A stretch of 64,000 bases of DNA from Candidatus Hydrogenedens sp. Lineage in GTDB: Bacteria > Hydrogenedentota > Hydrogenedentia > Hydrogenedentales > Hydrogenedentaceae. The translations under genes were made by a program, and so were the position numbers. Where the stretch lies: the NCBI GenBank assembly GCA_035361075.1, contig DAOSBX010000012.1, positions 18,410 through 82,409 of the forward strand, written 5' to 3'. The notes beneath the pieces are model-generated. The model worked only from the letters and a program-made list of their open reading frames with translations. It searched no databases and was not told the origin of the DNA. Shown in pieces: positions 1 through 10,200 of this stretch (the first letter of the stretch is position 1; the number at the start of each line of letters is the position of its first letter).

Positions 1-1784
1 GGAAATAATACACTTATAGATTCAGCCCGATGCCCTTTCTTTTTTAAATTTCGAATATAAGTAACCTGGGCATTGGTCAGAATTGGAGAGTGTAGATGTA
101 TCATTTGGCAGTCTTCTTGGGTTTCATCCAATAAATTGTATTCTCGCCCAATATCTGTTTCAAGGGACATCACAATTTCTTCACGAATCGGGTCTAACGG
201 GGGATTTGTGACTTGTGCGAAAAGCTGTTTGAAATAGTTAAATAGTAACTGTGGGCGTTCAGAAAGGACAGCGAGAGGAACATCATTACCCATAGAGCCT
301 ACAGGTTCTGCTCCTTCTTCTGCCATAGGCTTTAATATAAAATTTATATCTTCCTCTGTATACCCAAAAATACGTTGCCGTTTTTTCAGTGGGACCAGTT
401 CCACCGTAGGTCGAGTTTCTAAAACTTCCCGTGGAAAAATAATCCGACTTAGATTAAGCCAAGCACGGTAAGGTTTTCTCTTTGCAAGATTCTCTTTTAT
501 CTCCTCATCTTCAACAATCCGTTTTTCATTAATATCAATGAGAAACATTCGACCAGGCTGGAGTCGCCATTTCTTAATTATCTTTTCCTGAGGTATATCC
601 AACACACCAACTTCAGATGCCATAATAACCTGATTATCATCCGTTATCCAGTATCGAGCAGGACGAAGTCCATTTCGGTCTAACACAGCACCAATTTGAA
701 CACCGTCTGTAAAAGCCATACATGCAGGACCATCCCACGGCTCCATTTTACAAGCATGAAACTCATAATAAGCCTTCTTTTCATCGGACATACTCTCATG
801 GTGACTCCATGGCTCAGGTATCATCATGGTCATTGCATGGGCGACACTACGACCACCACGAACAAGAAGCTCAAAAGCATTATCAAATATGGCAGAATCA
901 CTTGCCCCTTCTGTTAACAATGGAAACAGTTTCTTTATGTCATTACCAAAGAGAGGACTACTTAAATCCGTCTCACGTGAACTCATAAGATTGATATTGC
1001 CACGTAACGTGTTTATCTCACCATTGTGGGCAAGAAACCGAAACGGTTGAGCAAGTGGCCAACTCGGAAGAGTATTTGTACTATAACGTTGATGAATAAT
1101 AGCAAGTGCAGTGTCAACCTCTGGTGAACTTAGGTCTTCATAATAACTGTCCATAACCTCTGGTAAAAATAAACCCTTATAAACAATCGTCCGTGCAGAC
1201 ATACTCGGAATGTAAAAAAGATGTTTCTGCTCACCTAAATAGGTGCGAATTTTATGCGATGCTGATTTCCGTATGATAAAAAGTTTCCGTTCAAAACTGT
1301 CTGTGTCAGGATTATTGACCGATTTTATAAATACCTGCTCTATAACAGGTTCATTTGAACGAGCAAGCCAGCCAATCGCTTTTGAATTACGGGGAACTTC
1401 TCGCCAACCTAAAAATTCCTGACCCTCTTCAATAATAGTTTGCCTTAAAATCTCTTTACATGCAGTTCTTAATTCCTGACTTTGTGGTAAGAAAAGCATT
1501 CCTACACCATATTGAAATAACGGCGGAAGTTCAAAACCTAACCTATCTGATTCCTTTTCAAAAAAACGATGCGGTATCTGGAACAAAATTCCACAGCCAT
1601 CCCCTGTTTCAGGGTCACAACCACACGCACCTCGATGTGTTAGGTTAACCAAAATTTGGAGGGCATCCTTTATTACTTTATGTGATTTCTTACCATCTAT
1701 ATTTACTATAAATCCAACACCACATGCATCATGTTCAAAAAATGGCTCGTACATTGTCCTTTGTTGGTGATACTCTTGTTCCAT
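1..1784 (-). CDS. gltB: Glutamate synthase large subunit, 5' part (cut by window edge)
   Basis: The reading frame stays open from an ATG at 1784 to the window edge, giving about 594 residues of a protein that normally has about 1500. The translation starts MEQEYHQQRTMYEP and reaches the class II glutaminase motif ACGVGF; Cys21 would become the N-terminal nucleophile after propeptide removal. Further on are the glutaminase-domain signatures THRGACG, HQRYSTNT, HNGEINT and DRNGLRPARY, followed by the start of the central domain. GltB makes glutamate from glutamine and 2-oxoglutarate. GGAG sits about 8 nt upstream of the ATG, which supports this start over the internal Met11. The FMN and Fe-S domains lie outside the window. 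Identification is firm; the cofactor (NADPH or ferredoxin) cannot be told from this part. Confidence 0.96.
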   Translation of the reverse strand, partial: MEQEYHQQRTMYEPFFEHDACGVGFIVNIDGKKSHKVIKDALQILVNLTHRGACGCDPETGDGCGILFQIPHRFFEKESDRLGFELPPLFQYGVGMLFLPQSQELRTACKEILRQTIIEEGQEFLGWREVPRNSKAIGWLARSNEPVIEQVFIKSVNNPDTDSFERKLFIIRKSASHKIRTYLGEQKHLFYIPSMSARTIVYKGLFLPEVMDSYYEDLSSPEVDTALAIIHQRYSTNTLPSWPLAQPFRFLAHNGEINTLRGNINLMSSRETDLSSPLFGNDIKKLFPLLTEGASDSAIFDNAFELLVRGGRSVAHAMTMMIPEPWSHHESMSDEKKAYYEFHACKMEPWDGPACMAFTDGVQIGAVLDRNGLRPARYWITDDNQVIMASEVGVLDIPQEKIIKKWRLQPGRMFLIDINEKRIVEDEEIKENLAKRKPYRAWLNLSRIIFPREVLETRPTVELVPLKKRQRIFGYTEEDINFILKPMAEEGAEPVGSMGNDVPLAVLSERPQLLFNYFKQLFAQVTNPPLDPIREEIVMSLETDIGREYNLLDETQEDCQMIHLHSPILTNAQVTYIRNLKKKGHRAESISVLF

Positions 1785-1827
1785 ATTTTTATCTCCAAAA
1801 ACTAAATTTTTTAAAGTAATTTGTAGC

Positions 1828-1857
1828 ATATTAACATACATTAATGTATAATATCAA
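1828..1857 (-). promoter_or_regulatory. gltB promoter with palindromic operator in the spacer
   Basis: Read on the minus strand, TTGATA (1857-1852) is followed after 18 nt by TAATAT (1833-1828). The spacer contains a perfect 14-bp palindrome, ATACATTAATGTAT, at 1836-1849. A dimeric regulator bound there would cover the gap between -35 and -10 and block RNA polymerase. The promoter boxes are moderate matches; the palindrome is exact. The regulator is unknown. Confidence 0.45.
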
Positions 1858-2306
1858 CACCATAATCTTTAATAATAATTCTAATATGTAACAAATTTGA
1901 ACTTGTTAAATTTTTATTATGACCATTCATAAAAACAAAAAGAAGATCTAAATAATTTCATACATAAATGTAAAAACATAATAATAAAAATGATAATAAT
2001 GATGTATTAAATTTCTTTCTATACAAAATAAGTAATTTTAACCATTACATTCTTTATAAATATTTACATATACTAAAGTAATAACCACGGAATTTTATAT
2101 AAAAACAGTAGTGGAAAGGTGGTAAACTGAAAAATAAATACATGGTGTGTATCAAATTTTAAAATTAAAAAGGAGGGGGTTTTAAGGTAGGATTTATCAC
2201 CTTTTATTTTTTAGAAAATTTAGATAGTCAGATGGATTAAATAGTAACTCTTCTGTGTTAGAATGTAATTAAAAATACATTGTGAATGAACATAGGAGTC
2301 AAAACA
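1858..2306. other. AT-rich intergenic region between gltB and the DUF1330 gene
   Basis: Very AT-rich stretch upstream of two divergent genes. A weak plus-strand hairpin (AAGGT at 2184-2188 with ACCTT at 2199-2203) is followed by a T-rich run and could be a small terminator. A purine-rich GGAGGGGG at 2172-2179 resembles a ribosome-binding site, but no open frame follows it. I see no tRNA or other RNA gene. Confidence 0.4.
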
Positions 2307-2675
2307 ATGAACGTTCATCATGAACGAGAAAAGGAAAATTTGCGTGAACATGGAAAGGGTGGCAAAGATGTAGAGAAGGCATATATTTTTCAAGCAGTGT
2401 GGTTTAAGAAACCGAATGGGGCATCAAGATATCGCTCTTACTTGGAAGCGGCAAATCCGATAGCGACGAAATACGGTGCTCATCGAATGGTTGGGTTAGT
2501 TCCGAGAGAAATTCTTCGTGGCGATTTTCATCCCGATTATTGTTGTGTAATTGAATGGCCTTCTATAGAACATTATTACCAATTTTTAAAAGACCCGCAT
2601 TATCAAAGTATTGCGCCAATGAGGGAAGAGGCTATCGAAAAAGTGGTCGTGATTGACTGCCACCGTATAAGTTAA
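2307..2675 (+). CDS. DUF1330-family protein
   Basis: A 122-residue soluble protein. Residues from about 20 to the end match the DUF1330 (dimeric ferredoxin-like alpha/beta barrel) pattern: YRSYLEAANPIATKYGAH, then an IEWPS-type strand, a helix with HYYQFLKDPHYQ, and APMREEAIEKVVVID at the end. The first 20 residues are charged and not part of the domain. An in-frame ATG lies 21 nt upstream at 2286, but AGGAG at 2294-2298 is spaced 8 nt from the ATG at 2307, so I choose the latter. The gene is alone between a divergent gltB and a convergent aldehyde dehydrogenase. Biochemical function is unknown for the family. Confidence 0.75.
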   Translation: MNVHHEREKENLREHGKGGKDVEKAYIFQAVWFKKPNGASRYRSYLEAANPIATKYGAHRMVGLVPREILRGDFHPDYCCVIEWPSIEHYYQFLKDPHYQSIAPMREEAIEKVVVIDCHRIS

Positions 2676-2684
2676 TTTGGATAT

Positions 2685-2703
2685 AAAGAGATTTCTCTTT
2701 TTT
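2685..2703. terminator. Short hairpin terminator between convergent genes
   Basis: AAAGAG (2685-2690), loop ATTT, CTCTTT (2695-2700) and a T6 run, just after the DUF1330 stop and before the end of the convergent aldehyde dehydrogenase. The stem is short and AT-rich, so efficiency is uncertain. Confidence 0.45.
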
Positions 2704-2729
2704 ATTTATTGTTATATAAAGTTAATTAT

Positions 2730-4124
2730 TTATTGCCATTGGGTTCGTAAGTGCATACTTTTTAATTGTGTCAGTTGATAGTAGCCGTAATGGGAAAGAG
2801 AGGCACCTCTTCCAGTATCCTTAACCCCTGTCCAGGGAAGAGCAGGGTCTAAGTAATCACAACGGTTCATATAAAAAGTACCAGTTTCAACCCGTTCACC
2901 GATACGTTTTGCTCTTTCGAAATCAGAGGTCCAAATAGATGCAGTTAATCCATACGGACTGTCATTCATATAAGTAATGGCTTCTTCATCACCAGAGACA
3001 GGTAAAATTCCAATAACTGTTCCAAAACTCTCTTCTTGCATGAGAGATGATTTTTGAGGGGCATTCGCAACGACAGCTGGAGCAAAGAACCATCCATGAT
3101 TAGGCGTTTCAAACTCTGAGGGGCTCACCACTAACGTTCCGCCCATAGCAACTGCTTCTTCTACTTGCTTTTTCAGAAACTCACGTGCTGAAGAGACGGC
3201 AAGAGGTCCTATTGTTGTTTCTTTCTGCATGGGGTCACCCAATTTATATTGTCGGGTTAGTTCTACAAATGCTTCTACAAATTTCTCATAGATAGGTTTT
3301 TCCACATAAATTCGTTCCACTGCACAGCAGGATTGTCCTGCATTATAAAAAGCCCCATCAACACAGTTCGCTACTGCAAAATCGAAGGGTGCATCGGCAC
3401 AAACATAAGCTGGGTCTTTCCCTCCTAATTCCAAACCTTGATTGATAAATCGGGTAGATGCACTTTGAACAATTTCGTGTCCGCCTCGTACGGAACCAGT
3501 AAACGAAACGAAGCCTATCTTTGGATGTTTTATCACAGCATCAACGACCTGATGGTCTGCAATTAAATCTTGAATCAACCCTTCTGGTGCTCCTGCCTTT
3601 TCAAAACATTCAACAAATGCTTTTCCACAGAGAGGTGTTAGCCGTGCATGTTTTACTATCACAGCATTACCAGCCATAATAGCTGGCACAATGACATTGA
3701 CAGCAATAAGTAAAGGATAATTCCATGCGGAAATATCAAGAACCACGCCAATAGGTTCATGACGAATATAGCGAACGAAACCAGGCTTTTCAGGCAAATA
3801 TTCATCTGCTAATGTTTTCTCAGCAATTCCTATCATATATTGTGCTCGGTCTAACATGGTGTTGACCTCATTTTGGGATTGCCATAGCGGTTTGCCCATT
3901 TGTTCCGTAATTTCACGGGCTATTTTGTCGCGTGATTTCTCAAATTCCTCCATAAACCGTAAACATAGTTGTTTACGTGTTTCTATCGATGTACATTTCC
4001 AATCCTGATAGGCTTTATGTGCTTTTTCAACTTTTGCTATGGCTTCTTCCATAGTATCCATTGGAAAGGAATACATTTCTTTTTCCGTATATGGATTCAT
4101 AACTTTTAATTCTTTCCTTGTCAT
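2730..4124 (-). CDS. NAD(P)-dependent aldehyde dehydrogenase
   Basis: A 464-residue protein of the ALDH superfamily, which oxidises aldehydes to acids. It shows oxyanion-hole Asn135 in ISAWNYP, the Rossmann-loop motif FTGSVRGG, the general base Glu232 in LELGGKDP, and the nucleophile Cys266 in NAGQSCC. The C-terminal half carries EESFGTVIGI and SPYGLTASIW as in succinate-semialdehyde and related dehydrogenases. The cofactor-contact segment usually reading KPSE is KHAR here (Lys158), so pyridine-nucleotide preference cannot be guessed. AAAGGAG precedes the ATG. It lies 64 bp downstream of the carbonic anhydrase gene in the same direction. Substrate unknown. Confidence 0.9.
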   Translation of the reverse strand: MTRKELKVMNPYTEKEMYSFPMDTMEEAIAKVEKAHKAYQDWKCTSIETRKQLCLRFMEEFEKSRDKIAREITEQMGKPLWQSQNEVNTMLDRAQYMIGIAEKTLADEYLPEKPGFVRYIRHEPIGVVLDISAWNYPLLIAVNVIVPAIMAGNAVIVKHARLTPLCGKAFVECFEKAGAPEGLIQDLIADHQVVDAVIKHPKIGFVSFTGSVRGGHEIVQSASTRFINQGLELGGKDPAYVCADAPFDFAVANCVDGAFYNAGQSCCAVERIYVEKPIYEKFVEAFVELTRQYKLGDPMQKETTIGPLAVSSAREFLKKQVEEAVAMGGTLVVSPSEFETPNHGWFFAPAVVANAPQKSSLMQEESFGTVIGILPVSGDEEAITYMNDSPYGLTASIWTSDFERAKRIGERVETGTFYMNRCDYLDPALPWTGVKDTGRGASLSHYGYYQLTQLKSMHLRTQWQ

Positions 4125-4188
4125 TTTTATACTCCTTTTAGAATTTGGTTTTTATTTTATAAAAGCAAGAAAATTTATAAATTGCTGA

Positions 4189-4854
4189 TTATTCTATTTG
4201 AAAAACCCTGCCTGTTTCTAATTCATAATACACAGGAATAATTTTTATTGCCTTTACTTTTTCCACTTCTGCAATTGCAGGGCTTTGTGTTCTTATCTGT
4301 TGAATGATGTGCCTTGTCTGTTCACGAGCACATAGATTAATTATTTCTTGTCGTGATAAGGTAGGTCCTAATTTTTCTAACATTGATTGAACTACGGGGG
4401 ATAGTAGGTCAAATAATTTGTATATATTTGTATTTTCTTCATGCGTATGAGTAGATGCGGTTCCTGCTTCATTTTTTAAAGCGTCCACAACCGCTGTAAT
4501 GGCACCGCATTGGCTGTGTGCCATTACTAACAGTAATGGTGTATTAACATGGAGCACACCATATTCAATACTTGCAAGAGCAATATCACTAAGCACGTTT
4601 CCCGCTAACCGCACTACGAATAAATCCATAATTCCACAATCAAAAATAATCTCAGGGGGAACCCGAGAATCAGAACAAGATAAGACCGTTGCAATTGCAT
4701 AATCAGCTTGTGATACCTGAGAAGAAAGAACTCTACGTTCAGGGTCGGAATGAGGTCGTTGTAATGTTCCTTCTATAAATCGCTGGTTCCCTTCTAATAA
4801 CTGTTTTAATACTTCATCTGGTTCCGGCTTTAACATAGATAAATGATGATTCAT
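4189..4854 (-). CDS. Beta-class carbonic anhydrase
   Basis: A 221-residue zinc enzyme interconverting CO2 and bicarbonate. Zinc ligands are visible as Cys60 in CSDSR, His113 and Cys116 in HSQCG, with the Asp62/Arg64 dyad of the active site. RLAGN after the first motif is typical of the family. There is no signal peptide, so it is cytoplasmic. AAAGGAG precedes the ATG. The aldehyde dehydrogenase follows 64 bp downstream and the sugar epimerase ends 142 bp upstream, so it may have its own promoter. Confidence 0.93.
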   Translation of the reverse strand: MNHHLSMLKPEPDEVLKQLLEGNQRFIEGTLQRPHSDPERRVLSSQVSQADYAIATVLSCSDSRVPPEIIFDCGIMDLFVVRLAGNVLSDIALASIEYGVLHVNTPLLLVMAHSQCGAITAVVDALKNEAGTASTHTHEENTNIYKLFDLLSPVVQSMLEKLGPTLSRQEIINLCAREQTRHIIQQIRTQSPAIAEVEKVKAIKIIPVYYELETGRVFQIE

Positions 4855-4996
4855 AATGGCTCCTTTACTTTTGAAATATATAATACAAAAATTCAGCTTA
4901 AATTTTAGAATTGATATTAAAACCTTTACTCAAGTTCCTTTTTATCAAAACCCTTATACATACTTGAATTCAAGAGATTTTACCCATGATTCTTTA

Positions 4997-6064
4997 TTAA
5001 AAGAGGATACCTTTTAATATGTATTGATTTGAAGAAAGCCAGTTTGCAGTATCTAACAAGGTCTGTTCAAGTGAACAAATAGGTTTCCATGGGGTTACTG
5101 ATTGGATAAGTGACGCATCTGTTATGTAGTAGGGAATATCGCCAGGGCGAGTGTTAGGGTCGGGATGAATAGGTATTTTATGATTTGTAATATCTTGACA
5201 CAGTTTTGTTAATTCAAGAAGAGAGAAACTTCGTTCGATACCTCCTCCAATATTGAATTTCGTTTGATTTAGTTTTTCATAATTTTTAAGTTGCCATAGG
5301 ATAAGGTTACATAGGTCTTTAATATCTATTAAATCGCGAACTTGTTTCCCTGTTCCACCAAAGCCGATATAAGACAATGGCTTTTCAGCAATATGATGGG
5401 CGAGCCATAAAGCGACAATACCCTGGTCAATACGTCCCATTTGCCATGGTCCAGCAATAATGCCACAACGATTGATAATTATAGGGAGGGAATACATAGC
5501 GTTATATTCTTCAGCAATAAGTTCAACGGCGAGTTTGGTTGCTCCATAAAGTGTTCGCAAGCCATCTAATGGAAATAGTTCTGAAATACCCTTGTGAGAT
5601 AAACCCACAGGGAGTTTCTCATTGAAATCGGGTTGGTATCGTGTTTCAGTTTCCTGAAGAGGTAGTTCGTTTAGTTTTGTATATGGATATACACGGCTGG
5701 TTGATAGAAACATAAACTTAGTGCCTGTCTCCTTTGCCCAGTTCAAGCAATGGAGTGCTCCAGTAAGATTGGAGTGAAGAACGTATGTAGGCGTAGATAC
5801 ATATCCTGCAAGGACAGAAGGCTCTGCACTACATTCAATTATCCAATCACACGGTGGAATGTTTTTAATGTCAGACTCATTACGAATATCCCCATGAATG
5901 AACTCTATACGTTTCTCATATAGTCTTGGTAAATTTAATTCTGAACCCCGGCGATGTAAATTGTCGAAAGCAATAACATGTGTATCTGTTAAACTTTCTT
6001 TGAGAAATATTGCTAAATTGGCTCCTACAAAACCAGACCCACCTGTGATTAAAATTCTTTTCAT
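4997..6064 (-). CDS. CDP-paratose 2-epimerase-like NAD-dependent sugar epimerase
   Basis: A 355-residue extended short-chain dehydrogenase/reductase. The NAD fold starts with ITGGSGFVG; the catalytic pair is Tyr173/Lys177 in YGATK, with the serine in LSTSRVYP. NRCGIIAGPWQMG, DQGIVALW and YIGFGGTGKQVRD are hallmarks of the CDP-paratose/CDP-tyvelose epimerase branch. Such enzymes make nucleotide sugars for surface glycans. The gene follows the glycosyltransferase by 54 bp, which supports a shared role in a glycan pathway. AAAGGAA precedes the ATG. The exact sugar is an inference from sequence flavour only. Confidence 0.82.
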   Translation of the reverse strand: MKRILITGGSGFVGANLAIFLKESLTDTHVIAFDNLHRRGSELNLPRLYEKRIEFIHGDIRNESDIKNIPPCDWIIECSAEPSVLAGYVSTPTYVLHSNLTGALHCLNWAKETGTKFMFLSTSRVYPYTKLNELPLQETETRYQPDFNEKLPVGLSHKGISELFPLDGLRTLYGATKLAVELIAEEYNAMYSLPIIINRCGIIAGPWQMGRIDQGIVALWLAHHIAEKPLSYIGFGGTGKQVRDLIDIKDLCNLILWQLKNYEKLNQTKFNIGGGIERSFSLLELTKLCQDITNHKIPIHPDPNTRPGDIPYYITDASLIQSVTPWKPICSLEQTLLDTANWLSSNQYILKGILF

Positions 6065-6118
6065 TTATGTTTCCTTTGCAATGATTTTTTATATCATAGA
6101 TTGGGAAGATGCTTTATT

Positions 6119-7249
6119 TCATATTTTTAAACAATTTTCATAAATCTCCGAAACTTTTTCTGCTTGATATTGAGGAGAGAATTGTTGAATGGCTTTATTT
6201 CGGGCATTTTTACCTAATTCTTTTCGATATCCCTCATGTTCGCAAAGAGTACGAATAGCCCGATATAGTTCCTCAACAGTATCGTTAACGATAAGTCCCT
6301 GTTTCTGATGTTCAACCAGTTCAGGGAGTATCCCCGTTTTCGTGGTAATAACAGGCTTACCCATCGCCATATATTCACGCACCGTTCGACATGTGCCATC
6401 GGTTCCTGGGACGAGATATATGCAAATATCTAATATATTTAACATAGCGACATAATCGTCGTTGTTCAAATACCCCGTGAAAATGACTTGTGATTCCAAT
6501 TCCAACTCTTTTACAGGCTTAAAAGCGACTTCATCCTGTCGAGTACCCCTACCTACAATTACGAGGTACAAGGGCCAGCCTTCCTGAATAAGTGAATGAA
6601 TCGCTGAAAACAATAAATGGTACTTACGATGGGGTTGTAATCGTGCCACGATACCTAAGACAATAGCATTGTCAGGCATATTTAACTTTATTTTAGGTAG
6701 CATTCGATTGGGATTAAATCGTTGCAAATCGATAGCAAGTGGAATAATAGGGCACCGCTCATCTGTGCGGTGAAATCGTTCCATATCGTTTTTTTGGGCG
6801 AGACGAGAAGGTTCAAGAATGTAATGTGTTTTAGTCACATATTTTTTCATCTTTTCGGGGAGTCCTTCACCATAGTAATTGGAACGAATGAGAAACTGGC
6901 TTGTCTTTACTTCTGTAGCGATTCTGTGGTCATTATCTAAATGGCAGTGTATTATTTTATATTCTTTTTCCTGAACCCATTTCACGAGATTTTTGCGGTC
7001 GAGAAAATCTTTGATAGGGTGTTTATGTTTTGACATGTAAAAAGATGAAAGTGTTGGGATATTCTCCTGTAAAGCAGTTTCATATACTCGGTTATATTTA
7101 TTTTTGGGAACCCCTTTTACACTGCATATAAAGTCAATATCCCAACCCAATTCGCGTAGGTTTTTAATAAGCGTTAATGCTGGTTCCGCAGGTCCAGTCC
7201 AACGATGGTTACTGAACACATGGAGAATTTTAGGTTTTGATGGTTTCAT
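6119..7249 (-). CDS. Family 4 glycosyltransferase
   Basis: A 376-residue GT-B fold enzyme. The acceptor half opens with ILHVFSNHRWTGPAEPALTLI; the donor half has ILGIVARLQPHRKYHLLFSAI, VGRGTRQDE, then VPGTDGTCRTVREYMAMGKPVITTKTGILPELV, which is the GT4 E(x7)E region. Expected role: transfer of a sugar to a lipid- or protein-linked acceptor at the cytoplasmic membrane. The frame extends up to a TTG at 7273 that would overlap smc by 17 nt; the ATG at 7249, 7 nt past the smc stop, is the more likely start. No strong Shine-Dalgarno is seen, so translation may be coupled to smc. Confidence 0.85.
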   Translation of the reverse strand: MKPSKPKILHVFSNHRWTGPAEPALTLIKNLRELGWDIDFICSVKGVPKNKYNRVYETALQENIPTLSSFYMSKHKHPIKDFLDRKNLVKWVQEKEYKIIHCHLDNDHRIATEVKTSQFLIRSNYYGEGLPEKMKKYVTKTHYILEPSRLAQKNDMERFHRTDERCPIIPLAIDLQRFNPNRMLPKIKLNMPDNAIVLGIVARLQPHRKYHLLFSAIHSLIQEGWPLYLVIVGRGTRQDEVAFKPVKELELESQVIFTGYLNNDDYVAMLNILDICIYLVPGTDGTCRTVREYMAMGKPVITTKTGILPELVEHQKQGLIVNDTVEELYRAIRTLCEHEGYRKELGKNARNKAIQQFSPQYQAEKVSEIYENCLKI

Positions 7250-7256
7250 TGGAAAT

Positions 7257-10200
7257 TTACGAGGTGGCTTCAACCAGTTCTTTTAATTTTATTGATACAA
7301 TTTCAGAAACACCGCGTTCCTGCTGAGTGATTCCGATAATAGCATCGGCACAAGCCATCGTTTGTTTATTATGCGTAATGATAATGAACTGAGAACTATG
7401 GGTAAATTCTTTCACAATTTCAAGGAAACGACTGATATTTGTGTCATCCAATGGGGCATCAACCTCGTCAAGGATACAAAATGGGCTGGGTTTCGTTTTG
7501 AATATGGCAAACAATAAAGCGATAGCGGTAAGTGCTTGTTCTCCACCTGAAAGTTGATGTATAGACTGCGGTTTCTTTCCTGGTGGACGTGCCTCAATTT
7601 CGATGCCTGATTCCAATGGGTCATTCTCATCTATCAAATAAATACGGGCATGACCACCATTAAACAATCTTCGGAAAAATTCCTTAAAATGTTCGCCGAC
7701 CTCTTTAAATGTCTGTGTGAACATTATAAGAACAGTTTCATCAATCCGACGTATTACTTCTTGTAATTTCTCTCGTGCTTGATTTAAATCTTTCTGTTGG
7801 GATATTAAAAACTCATATCGTTTTGATTGTTCTTCATATTCCTCCACTGCCATCGGATTTACGGTTCCCAAACGTTGAATTTGTTGCCGAATTTGTTCTA
7901 TCTGCTGTTCTCGTTCTGTTTCATCCCATTCATCACTCCCAACATCCGTAGAGGATAACATATCCAGTTCTAATTGATACTCTTCTAATATCCGTTGGCG
8001 AAGGAATTGAGCCTGTTGATTTATTTGTGAGAGTTCCAGTTCTAACTGGTGTAATTCTTCCTGATTCTTTTGAAGTTCAGCATGTAAATCCTTAATTGTT
8101 CTGGAAACCTGCTCAAAATTCTGGATGTGGTTTTGGTATTGTTCCTGTATTTGAACCAATTCCTGTTGGGCTACCTGACGGGTTTCGCTTAATTGAGTTA
8201 ATTTTGCCCTTGTGTCGGCTATCTTTTCTTGAACCAACTTGATTTCGTTTGTTAAATTTTGGGTTTGTTTTGATGATTCATCGGAGGTTGTTTCCACATT
8301 TGATGTCTCTTGAGCCAATCGGGCAAGGTTATTATCAACTTCTTGTAACTGAGAGGTAAGCTCGGTAGCATGGACAAGCAAATTAGTTATTCGTTGTCTG
8401 ATGCGCTCCAACCCATTACGATACTGGTTTAATTCTTGTTGTTGCTGGTCAATTTCACTCTTTAATTGCGTATCATCCTTTATAATCAAATGTGCTTCCT
8501 GGTCTGTTTTAGCCACTTCAGCGTTGATTTTTGACGCTTCATTTTCTAAGTCATTAATTGATGCGGATAACTGCGTGATGAGGTTCGAAATTTGTTCTTG
8601 CTGTGCAACAAGACGGGCTCGTTCAATTTGTATCTGTTGAATTTGCAGTGACCAATTATTTTGTTCGTTTTGTAAAGCCCGTATTTGTTGTTTTAAAAGT
8701 TCTAATTGCTCATTATATTGTTTTATATGTTCTGCTGTTTCTTGGATGTGTTGATTTGTAGTGGCTTGCTGTTGTTCTAATTCCTCAATTTCAGAGACAC
8801 GAGTTAGAAGGCCACGTGCCTCTTGTTTCGTTCTACCGCCTGTAACTGCACCAGATTGATTAATAATTTCCCCTTCCATCGTTACCAATTTTGGATATTG
8901 CTGGTAGGTTCGTGCAATTTGGATAGCATCATCAATGGTCTGCACCAGATAGGTATTGTAAAGTAAATATTGCAGTGCAGGTATAATTGGAGTATCAACA
9001 TGAACAAAATCTATTGCTGGGCCAATAACTCCTGGATGTGGGTCTAATTCAGGGTAGGATGGGGTTGTGCTGGGTCGAAGAGTATCAAGCGGTAAAAAGG
9101 TAACCCGACCTGCCCAATGTTCTTTCAGAAATGCAATGGCTATCTTTGCGGAGTCTGCTGTTTGGACAACTATATTATTAATATTTCCACCCAACGCGGA
9201 TTCAATGGCTAATTCGTAACCACGTTCTGTGCGGATTAAGTCGCCAATGGGTCCTAAAATGTGTTCACCGCCTAAAAGTCCCTCATTTTTTGCATTCATT
9301 ACCGCTCGAACACCACTGGCAAAACCTTCATACCTCTCACGAAGTTCGTTTAAGGAATGAAGTCGTGCTTCTATTCTACTTATACGTTCTCTTAATTGCT
9401 GATGTTTTTGCTCTGCTTGCTGAATCCTTTTCTCGGTCTCTGAAAGTTCGAATTGGACTTGTTCTGTTTTTTTAATCAGTTCTTTTATATGGACTTGCTT
9501 CTTCTGGATTTCCATATCCAGTTGTTGTTTCTGCTGTTCCAAATCATTACGTGTCTTTTCATGTGTCTGAATTGTTTCTTGTATTTCTGCAATGTGTTTT
9601 TGTATTGACTGTTGTTGAGATTGTAGTATCTGAATTCGAGACTGAATTTGATTTTTAGAATTGATATGGTCAATAAGAAATTGTTGTTTCTTGGTTAATT
9701 CCAATTCTGTTTGTTGAATCTGTTTTAATTGTTTTTCTTCTTCCTTTTTGGTTGATTCTAACGTATTCCCCAATTCTTTAATTTGATTGGACAACTCTAT
9801 TTTTTTCTGTTCTAATTGAACAATTTCGTTTTTTATCTCCTGCAAACGAAATGATAGGTGTTGTTTTTCCTGTTCCGTTTCTTTCTTGCGGAGTGATAAG
9901 TATTCTAACTCACGTTGATGCAAGCCCAACTGTGATTCAAGGTGTTCTAAGTTCGTTTCCAAATTATGAAACTGTTCTCGTTTCTCTGAGAGAAGTTTTT
10001 CAATTTCAGAACGTTTGAGGTAATTCTGTTCTTCTTCCGTTTCTAATTTTGTTTGTAGATTTACCTTTTCATGGTAGTTTTTCTTTTTCTCATTTAATTC
10101 GTGTCGCAGGTCGTGGATTTTTTCCTGTAGCGTATTGAACAAAAACCAGGCATTACGCACCTCAAACTCTTTAAGTTTTTGGGTTAGATTACGATAGCGT

